The notes beneath the pieces are model-generated. The model saw nothing but the letters and a program-made list of their open reading frames with translations. It was not told where the DNA came from and did no database searches. From NCBI GenBank assembly GCA_021292105.1, contig CM037864.1, positions 11,331,898 to 11,395,897 of the forward strand: a stretch of 64,000 bases of DNA, written 5' to 3'. Of the stretch, positions 59,451 through 64,000 are shown in pieces (within the stretch, counting starts at the first letter, position 1; each line of letters begins with the position of its first letter). Both the position numbers and the translations under genes were made by a program. Source of the stretch: Anadara kagoshimensis. Its lineage: Eukaryota; Mollusca; Bivalvia; Arcoida; Arcidae.

Positions 59451-62400
59451 GAATGAATGAATGAATGAATGAATGAATGAATGAATGAATGAATGAATGA
59501 ATGAATGTGAATGAATGAATGAATGAATGAATGAATGAATGAATGAATGAATGAATGAATGAATGGCAATGAACCAAGAATTTACTGTATATAATTTCAT
59601 GTTTTTAAATTTATTTTATGGGCCTTGGTGGCACAGTGGTTAAAAGTACCACTTATGGGGCACAGAGTCTCTCACCACTTAAGTTCCCATCCAATCCATG
59701 CGAGATGTGTTTTCTCTGGGCACTCCTATATCATCCTTATACCACTGTGATAGCTCAGCTGGTAGAGTGCTCGCTCCATAAGTGGGAGGCCGTAAGTTCG
59801 ACAGACCAAAGTCTTGAAAGTGGGTAGTGACTGTTCTTTTGCCAAGCATTATGAAATGAAAGTCACGGTTCTTTCAGATGGGAACTTAAAATAAACAAGG
59901 TCTTGTGTCATGGTGGGCTTGGCATGATAAAGAACCCTATAAGTGAAATATTTTTGACTGGGACGTTAAACACTATTACTCAACTCAACTCCTATATCAT
60001 CCTTGATAAGTGAAATAATCTTGACTGCATAAAACACTATGATAAGTCCACTCATTCATGTTAATTTTGGTTACAGCATAAAGATTTTTCATCTGTTAAA
60101 TAACAAATATCTTCCCTCAGCAAACTTCCACATGATTTATTAATTGACAAATTTAAGGTCATTACTTGATCCAAACACTTTTCCTATTTCATTTTTGGAA
60201 GCAGATAAAGAATTTTTTTGAATTTTGAAGACACGAAAAATGAGAGTCAAATGCTTTTTGAAAGTCATCTGATTTTTATTGCTACTAAAACTTACCTTTT
60301 AATAAAACCTTTCCTCTTTCCATGGCGGGTATATCCTGTACAAGTTTTGCACCTTCTTTTTTCTTACTGAACCAGCTGTTAGATTTAAATATATACAGGG
60401 AACCAGTTTCCATAATACGCAGTTCAATCTGAAATAATGAGGAGATAAAAATCATAATCATTCTACTCAAAAAGTCTGAAATTTCTTTTCAAAAGTTAAT
60501 GTACACAACTGATATTTGTTAAAGTCAAAACTGTAATTTTACATCTAATATTTTCAATTTGAATTTTTTTTAATACCCGGTAATAATTTGAATTTTTGCT
60601 TAACATTTGGTAGAGCTAGCAGAGCTCTTAACAAATGTGCCCTAATTGAGAAACTCTAATGTTAATATCTGATGGTAATTTCATTGAAAAACTTTTCTAA
60701 AAAATCCAAAATTTTATATCTAATATTTTTAATTTAAATAGTATGTTGAATTTTTGCTAGCCATTTGGTTAAGCTAACAGAGTTAAACTCTAATGTCCAT
60801 TTCTGATGGTAATTTCATTGAAATTTTTCCTACAAATATCCAAAGTTTACCTTTTCCAGGAACCAATCTGGCCTACTTCCTTTTCCATCAGTTTCCACTC
60901 TGATCTTTTTCAGTGGTCCCACATCTTCCATTTCCAGCTGGAAAAAAAACCCCAAATTATTCATTGAATATATATCAACCATAACATAATTCTGTAATTT
61001 TCCATACATAATATTTTTAAATAAATTTGAGATTAAAGTCCATAGTCTTCACCACTTCGCCAAATGTAATGTAGTAAACCATAATTACACAAGTACAGTG
61101 AAATCTACTGTAGGAACCACTGTGGCTGTGACAGTGAAATTCTCTTTACATCCATAGAAAATCAAATAAATTTAAATAAAGTTTGATATTTTTCACTTTG
61201 ACTTGTACCTAGTCGTAACAAGAAACCTGTATGTGCATCCACGATTGTCATAGAGTATGTCTGTAAAAAGGAAAATGTTGGCGATATGGGGATTTTAGTC
61301 ATGCGAAAATGACGATGTTTACACCGGAAGTGATGTCCTTGGTGACGTTTTACGTCATATGCGCAACAGAAGCCGCCATTTGCATGGTTTTTCAACATGT
61401 TAAATCCCCATGGCACCAACGTTTTTCCCTATGTAGATATATTTTGGGCTAATCGCGGATGCGCATACAGATTTCCTGTTACGACTAGGTATAAGTAAGT
61501 GAAATATATCGATCTTTATTCAAATTTATTTGATTTTCTATGGATATAAAGAGAAGTTCACTGTCACAATCACAGTGGGTCCTACAGTAATGAACTTTAA
61601 TGTCTCTTGGTAACTTTAACACCTCCCTGTTGTCACTTATCCCCACTCATTTGAGTACCTAAAATCAATTTCTTTTATTTTATTTTTTGTCACCAAACCA
61701 TCAACCATTTAGAGCTGTTAAAAATTTTGTACTATAAAATATTCATAACATTGATTATATATACAAAATGCCACTTGACAAATATGAATGCTTACTTTAA
61801 TAAAATCGACCTTTGCTCTCTCAAATCTTTCACTTCCTTTCTCCAGTACAACAGGTGCTGTAGAGCCTTTGGAACCAAAACAGGTTAACATGATCTTCAT
61901 ATCTGTCCCCGCCCCTGAGACATCACCCGTTGTTACAGTGCATTCATACTCAATCACTGAAAAATAACAAAAATTATTTATAAAATACACATATTTTATA
62001 TAATTGTCTGTTCCCACCCCTCCAACATTATCAGGGGTCTTTAACCCTTTTTGCGCAATGGGGCTAGGGTCCTTGGAATTGGTAAAATAAGCGGTGTTTT
62101 GACTCATTTTTGGGAAAATTCAACAAGAGGCAATATTACTTTCAGACTTTCACTGGTCATAAAATATATTCAATACAAATAAGAATTCTATTTGTATATT
62201 TATGTTTTACTTTTTCTCAAAATACTGTTTCAACTTACTTGGTTTGTATGAGCTTATTGAGCTGATACCATCATCCACGCTGAACACGCAGACTGTTTTA
62301 CCGTCCCCTTTATCCCGAGCCAGCCAGCGGTTACAGGCAAAGGTGTAATGTTTACCCTTGGTGGGTATGTCTACCTTAACTTCTCTAACAAACCAGCCAG

Positions 62401-63220
62401 AACCTGGGGCGGTTCCATCATGTCCAATCTGTTTAATACAAGATAAATATATAAGAATTAGTTTAAATAACACTAAAAAAAATATTAGTGATGATTTTTG
62501 TAGTGCAATATTTTGAATATCTAGGTTAAAACAACCCGCCAGATCTCCTTTTGAATCATTGAAATTCAATAAAAAAAATTTTCTAAGAAAATCAAAAAGT
62601 GAGATTTAGGTAACTGTCTTTCTCTGTGCCAATGAATTTTGTTTTTGACCAACAAATTCCAAAAAAAGGTACTCGTCCAAGACTAGCGCGTCAAAAAATA
62701 TTTTTGAGCCCAACACACACATATAAACAGCAAACTGATTAAATAAAATTTTATCGCTTTCAGTGCATTTCAGTGAAGATTCTGTATGTGTGGCATGCCG
62801 CCTATGGTGAATTGGGACATTACATTTTAAGATCTCTCCCAAAGTCTCCCATTTCTTTCATTTCTAAATGCCAATGCTTTGTGAAAGAATAGTCACTATT
62901 TATATTCAAGTCTTGGTCAGACCTTGTCAGGGTTAGAATCCCAACCTTCTGCATACGGGGCAAGCACTTTACCAACTGAGCTACCATACTTCCATAAACA
63001 ACAGATTATCTCACCTCTAGTTTCTTAACTTCCTTGACATCGACAGCATCCAATGAGAAGGTTTCAACAGAACCTGGTACAAACTCGTCTCTCTGGGCTA
63101 GTTGTAAGAACAGACGACCTGTGTGTAACTTTTTGGGTCCAATTAGACGGACCCATACATTACTCTTTGTACCGTTATCCTCACCCTTACCGGTCACACA
63201 TGTCACAGTATACGTAATAG
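49439..63220 (-). CDS. LOXHD1: LOXHD1-like protein, C-terminal five PLAT domains (12 exons, 5' end outside window)
   Basis: Exons, in transcript order: 63220-63015, 62428-62239, 61956-61796, 60937-60851, 60428-60296, 59209-58979, 57406-57227, 55955-55820, 52532-52365, 50782-50667, 50290-50099, 49620-49439. All junctions are GT-AG and phases agree throughout, giving 659 residues and TAA. Five PLAT (LH2) domains follow one another, each about 115-140 residues. Recurring motifs are TGD..GAGTDA (exons 3, 6, 11), HDN or HDG with WF (exons 2, 12) and FxCxRWL (exons 2, 7) or PCQQWL (exon 12). A protein built only of serial PLAT domains is characteristic of LOXHD1, which in vertebrates is needed in hair cells. 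PLAT domains generally bind lipids, membranes or partner proteins. The fourth domain here is divergent. The role in this animal is not known from sequence. The upstream exons lie past 64000. Confidence 0.9.
49785..49985. mobile_element. MITE R8, copy 1 (diverged)
   Basis: ACAATGGGGTTTGCCGCTGT...GATACCTTCTAATGTTTTGT at the left, AAATGTTATGGGTACAGCAT and GGTCCACCCAATTTAATTGG at the right; compare 56285-56513. It lies in the last intron of gene 2. A short R1 end fragment precedes it at 49693-49722. Confidence 0.6.
50099..50290 (-). CDS. LOXHD1: Gene 2 exon 11 of window (PLAT domain 5, first half)
   Basis: [20 protein letters not shown] then [12 protein letters not shown] and [12 protein letters not shown]: a canonical PLAT start. 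Acceptor TATTTTCCAG|AT, donor CTAG|GTAAGC. Confidence 0.9.
50472..50645 (+). mobile_element. SINE-B-like copy in gene 2 intron
   Basis: GAGCCTTGGTGGCAGAGTGT resembles a class II tRNA head. A decayed box B (GAATTCAAATCAGGGCAGAT) follows, then a GACACAAGATAAATATGATA tail. Confidence 0.6.
50667..50782 (-). CDS. LOXHD1: Gene 2 exon 10 of window (PLAT domain 4, end)
   Basis: [20 protein letters not shown], then [23 protein letters not shown] stands where other domains have FPCxRWL. Acceptor GTATTACAG|A, donor AGAA|GTAAGT. Confidence 0.85.
51688..51963. mobile_element. MITE R2, copy 5 with internal duplication
   Basis: ACAGTCAAACCAGTCTTTAA at the left, AGGCAGGTTGGACTGTAATT at the right. The block ATATGAATAAAGAACAATT.GGAAACAATTCTACTGGCC occurs twice (near 51757 and 51868). 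Confidence 0.85.
52365..52532 (-). CDS. LOXHD1: Gene 2 exon 9 of window (PLAT domain 4, middle)
   Basis: [20 protein letters not shown], then [20 protein letters not shown]. It aligns to the PLAT middle, but the usual HDN...WFL is replaced by [10 protein letters not shown]. Acceptor AATTTTCAG|AG, donor GACAA|GTAAGT. Confidence 0.85.
52699..52908. mobile_element. MITE R4, copy 2
   Basis: TTTGACTTATCACCGGTCAC and CCACAATGTTCCGACACTGG at the left; CAGAACATAGTGGGTGTGGC and GGCGATCCGTCAA at the right. In the intron between exons 8 and 9. Confidence 0.85.
52915..53050 (+). mobile_element. SINE-B tail fragment
   Basis: CACTGGGGCAGATCCTTGTC then GCCAAAGGTCGGTGGTGTTC and TATAAGTGAAATAATCTTGT, matching in reverse the tail of the copy at 13055-13275. 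Confidence 0.6.
53179..55690. mobile_element. MITE R4, copy 3, split by a nested insertion
   Basis: The left half 53179-53280 (TTGACGGTTTGCCAACCACG...GAATTGTGCCATTTAA) and right half 55583-55690 (TTAATGACATCACTGACACT...GGCGATACGTCAA) together match intact R4 copies. The 2.3-kb element between them interrupted it. Confidence 0.9.
53281..55582. mobile_element. 2.3-kb non-coding element nested in R4, TTAA or TA target
   Basis: Ends are inverted: AGGTCACCGGTCACCAAA at the left and TTTGGTGACCGGTGACCT at the right (18 bp). TTAA stands at both sides (53277-53280; 55583-55586), and undisturbed R4 copies have a single TTTAATGA there. A TA duplication with two-base longer ends is equally consistent. 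The interior is AT-rich, with (TTTA)n at 53741-53788, 53944-53966 and 54124-54155, (TTA)n at 54246-54288 and (AAT)n at 54493-54535. Two segments at 53800-53940 and 53975-54110 are near copies. No transposase frame is seen. Confidence 0.85.
55820..55955 (-). CDS. LOXHD1: Gene 2 exon 8 of window (PLAT domain 4, start)
   Basis: [20 protein letters not shown] then [34 protein letters not shown] takes the place of the usual TGDVxGAGTDA. Acceptor TTTTTTGTAG|CG, donor GACG|GTATGT. Confidence 0.85.
56285..56513. mobile_element. MITE R8, copy 2
   Basis: GACAATGGATTTTGCCAGTG...CTCCCTAATGTTTGTG at the left; CACAAACATTAAAAGGTATT...GTACACTGGCGAAATCCATT at the right. A C-run/A-run lies at about 56427-56448. 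Confidence 0.8.
56534..56712. mobile_element. MITE R2, copy 6
   Basis: AGTCCAACCTGCCTCAAAAG at the left, AGACAGGTTTGACTGTATTT at the right, same interior blocks as the other R2 copies. Confidence 0.85.
56880..57174 (-). mobile_element. SINE-A copy in gene 2 intron
   Basis: The box B region GGTCGTGGGTTCGAACCCCT on the - strand is well kept. The tail GGGGTTTGACGTCCCAGTCA lies at the left end in + coordinates. The head (box A side) is decayed. Confidence 0.75.
57227..57406 (-). CDS. LOXHD1: Gene 2 exon 7 of window (PLAT domain 3, second half)
   Basis: [16 protein letters not shown] then [20 protein letters not shown] and [20 protein letters not shown], a Ser/Pro/Lys linker to domain 4. Acceptor GTTCATTTAG|GT, donor ACAA|GTAAGG. 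Confidence 0.9.
57483..57613. mobile_element. Foldback element
   Basis: ACTTGTGGTGCCAGATAGGA...CTCAACCCGAGTTCTAATAT is inverted across the centre as ATATTAGAACGAGGGTTGAG...CTTATCTGGCACTACAAGT, with a loop near 57535-57562. Confidence 0.8.
58010..58450. repeat. Minisatellite of about 60-75 bp, about 6-7 units
   Basis: The unit reads TATATAAAGACCACCTGTCT, ATTAAGACCAGCATTTTAAG, GTCC...CATATTTCAACCAAAAA, with growing decay to the right. Located in the intron between exons 6 and 7 of gene 2. Confidence 0.85.
58478..58675 (+). repeat. R1 dispersed repeat in gene 2 intron
   Basis: GACCGGGTGCTCCCATAGGT then GTGTACCTAGCTACCCCAGT, GGAACATGATACTATGGAAT, GTCAAATATACCCAGGATAA and CATACTCATCAACAATATTG. 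It is followed directly by an R4 MITE. Confidence 0.75.
58678..58889. mobile_element. MITE R4, copy 4
   Basis: AATTGATGTATCACCAGTCA at the left; GGTCCGCGATACATCAATT at the right; interior CTTTTTGTGTGTAATTCAAG shared with the other R4 copies. Confidence 0.85.
58979..59209 (-). CDS. LOXHD1: Gene 2 exon 6 of window (PLAT domain 3, first half)
   Basis: [20 protein letters not shown] then [40 protein letters not shown] and HDNKG. It continues further into the domain than the first-half exons of domains 2 and 5. Acceptor TTTTTCAG|AA, donor AAAG|GTGAGG. Confidence 0.9.
59413..59565. repeat. (TGAT)n-(TGAA)n tetranucleotide repeat
   Basis: A TGAT run from 59413 passes into TGAA from about 59445 to 59565, with one interruption near 59508. 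The His/Ser/Phe/Ile-rich open frames through it are artefacts. Confidence 0.95.
59618..59990 (+). mobile_element. SINE-B head joined to SINE-A copy
   Basis: 59618-59735 begins GGGCCTTGGTGGCACAGTGG (class II tRNA-like head, SINE-B). 59741-59990 is a SINE-A in + orientation: ACCACTGTGATAGCTCAGCT, GGTAGAGTGCTCGCTCC, box B-like GGCCGTAAGTTCGACAGACC, and the tail GACTGGGACGTTAAACACTA. A further SINE-B tail fragment (CTCCTATATCATCCTTGATA) follows to about 60045, so SINE-A probably inserted into SINE-B. Confidence 0.75.
60296..60428 (-). CDS. LOXHD1: Gene 2 exon 5 of window (PLAT domain 2, end)
   Basis: [20 protein letters not shown] then [27 protein letters not shown] replaces FPCxRWL. Acceptor CATTATTTCAG|AT, donor AAAG|GTAAGT. 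Confidence 0.9.
60540..60850. repeat. Two diverged direct copies of about 160 bp in intron
   Basis: TCTAATATTTTCAATTTGAA...GTTAATATCTGATGGTAATTTCATTGAAA recurs as TCTAATATTTTTAATTTAAA...GTCCATTTCTGATGGTAATT, ending just before exon 4. Confidence 0.75.
60851..60937 (-). CDS. LOXHD1: Gene 2 exon 4 of window (PLAT domain 2, middle)
   Basis: [20 protein letters not shown] then SRPDWFLEK: 29 complete codons, phase 0 on both sides. Acceptor TTTTTTTTCCAG|CT, donor AAAAG|GTAAAC. Confidence 0.9.
61107..61589. mobile_element. Inverted-repeat element R7, copy 2
   Basis: ACTGTAGGAACCACTGTGGC then GTGACAGTGAA...CATAGAAAATCAAATAAATT at the left, inverted at the right as AATTTATTTGATTTTCTATG...TTCACTGTCACAATCACAGT and GGGTCCTACAGTA. 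The arms are longer and better kept than in the copy at 32205. Confidence 0.85.
61796..61956 (-). CDS. LOXHD1: Gene 2 exon 3 of window (PLAT domain 2, start)
   Basis: [20 protein letters not shown] then [20 protein letters not shown] and RAKVDFIK. Acceptor TTATTTTTCAG|TG, donor TTAAA|GTAAGC. Confidence 0.9.
62239..62428 (-). CDS. LOXHD1: Gene 2 exon 2 of window (PLAT domain 1, second half)
   Basis: [20 protein letters not shown] then [20 protein letters not shown], and a Ser-rich linker ([12 protein letters not shown]). Acceptor TATTAAACAG|AT, donor CCAA|GTAAGT. Confidence 0.9.
62800..62993 (-). mobile_element. SINE-A fragment
   Basis: - strand head ATGGTAGCTCAGTTGGTAAA, then a decayed box B (GGTTGGGATTCTAACCCTGA) and the ACAAGACTTGAATATAAATA body. 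Truncated relative to 18985-19316. Confidence 0.75.
63015..63220 (-). CDS. LOXHD1: Gene 2 exon 1 of window (PLAT domain 1, first half; internal exon)
   Basis: [20 protein letters not shown] then [20 protein letters not shown] and [18 protein letters not shown]. It starts with two bases completing a split codon, so an upstream exon must exist beyond 64000. Acceptor TTTATTTCAG|CT, donor GAG|GTGAGA. Confidence 0.9.
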
Positions 63221-63299
63221 CTGAAATAAAAAGTCAAATGTTTTATAATCAATCTATCTCTAAACTGTATCAAAAAACTTTACTATACTGTAGATTTAA

Positions 63300-63600
63300 C
63301 ATCACCATACAGATACAGATAAGACAACATCACTTTAGGTGGTTAGGCCATGTGATGAGAATGCCCAATGAGAGAATACCAAAAAACAGCATTGAATTGG
63401 ACACCACCGGGGAAAAGAAAGCCTGGCAGACTTCATACCACCTGGAGGAGAACCATTCATATAAAACTACAGGAGCTGGGATACACCGGGGGGGGGGGGG
63501 AACCCAACATATGGCAAAGAGCAGAGACAAATGGAGGATGGTTGTTGGTGCCTTATGGCCCAGTGGGGATGAAGAGGATAAGTAAGTAAGTATACTGTAG
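63300..63600 (+). mobile_element. LINE 3'-end fragment (reverse-transcriptase C-terminus)
   Basis: Two frames together encode HHFRWLGHVMRMPNERIPKN and LNWTPPGKRKPGRLHTTWRR, separated by a frameshift near 63400, then WRMVVGALWPSGDEEDK. The RWLGHVxRMPxxRIPK...GKRKxGRPxTTWRR motif is typical of the end of non-LTR retrotransposon polyproteins in invertebrates. A GATAAGTAAGTAAG tail follows, as expected of a LINE 3' end. It is 5'-truncated, frameshifted and antisense to gene 2; a G-run sits at 63489-63500. Confidence 0.8.
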
Positions 63601-64000
63601 ATTTAATACTCTTTTATTGTGAGAGATTTACTAAGGCATAATTTCACGAGGACTTTTGATCACAAATTTATATATCACGCAAAGATTCCAGAATCGTAAA
63701 AAATTAAAAAGCAAAATTGCAAACATGCCGGCAATCAACTTACTATCACTGTGGAAGTTATATATATGTATATAAATATGACAAAACGTCTTAAGAAAGG
63801 GAGATATTGCCTATTGAAGATTAAATTTTTTATGTGGATTGTGGTCACAAACTTATATATTCACAAAATGACCCTTAGGGGTCGGCACACAAAATTTGAT
63901 ACTCACTAATTCAAAGAAATCTACAGTAAAATGTTACACAAGTTTTTTCCAAATATCATGTGAGACTTGGTTTGACATGATATTTTACTTGACTACATGA
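63601..64000. other. Unassigned window end, presumed intron of gene 2
   Basis: AT-rich, no exon found on either strand. Repeated phrases ATCACAAATTTATATAT (near 63659) and GTCACAAACTTATATATTCA (near 63843) hint at a decayed MITE. Confidence 0.4.

Noticed and set aside
59237..59600. Long His/Ser/Phe/Ile-rich frames on the - strand
   Set aside because: They are the translation of a tetranucleotide microsatellite.

Overview
This is an AT-rich animal nuclear window with spliceosomal introns, tRNA-derived SINEs, many small inverted-repeat elements (MITEs), simple repeats and a non-LTR retrotransposon fragment. The repeat style, including the lysine/glycine-poor AGGTCA plus CAGA-tract type of repeat, points to a mollusc and most likely a bivalve. 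That assignment is an inference; I do not assign a genus.

Two protein-coding genes can be built from the sequence. (1) On the + strand, four exons (12836-12956, 16816-17484, 18374-18536, 30609-30996) join in phase with GT-AG junctions into a complete 446-residue multi-pass membrane protein. Its architecture and its C-terminal DLDSPFSG motif match the bestrophin-like DUF4239 family, whose function is unknown. (2) On the - strand, twelve exons from 63220 down to 49439 join in phase into the last 659 residues of a LOXHD1-type protein. It consists of five consecutive PLAT/LH2 domains and ends in a stop codon. The 5' part of this gene lies beyond position 64000.

Layout: 1-1050, a 330-bp tandem duplication with expanded G/C tracts. 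1330-1600, a foldback MITE next to a broken EF-hand-like fragment. 2600-7160, a large inverted repeat containing decayed tandem units and a younger foldback insertion. 7160-9980, simple repeats, a SINE and a MITE. 9985-12530, a roughly 150-bp satellite ending just upstream of gene 1. 12836-30996, gene 1, whose third intron is about 12 kb and is filled with repeats, duplications and a 1.47-kb TIR element. 31000-49240, intergenic DNA with further MITEs, dispersed repeats and a tandem triplication at 39.8-42.8 kb. 49439-63220, gene 2, with introns carrying MITEs (one with another element nested in it), SINEs and minisatellites. 63300-63600, a LINE 3'-end fragment.

The most unusual signal is a roughly 165-bp dispersed repeat containing a type I hammerhead ribozyme fold. 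Three copies occur, all on the + strand. One (29117-29172) has every core position intact and lies in sense orientation in intron 3 of gene 1; a second, decayed copy lies in intron 1 of the same gene. A second notable feature is an abundant dispersed repeat of about 325 bp (called R1 here), with more than 20 copies and no terminal inverted repeats or tRNA-like head that I can see.

Repeat names R1-R4, R7, R8, SINE-A and SINE-B are labels used only within this annotation.
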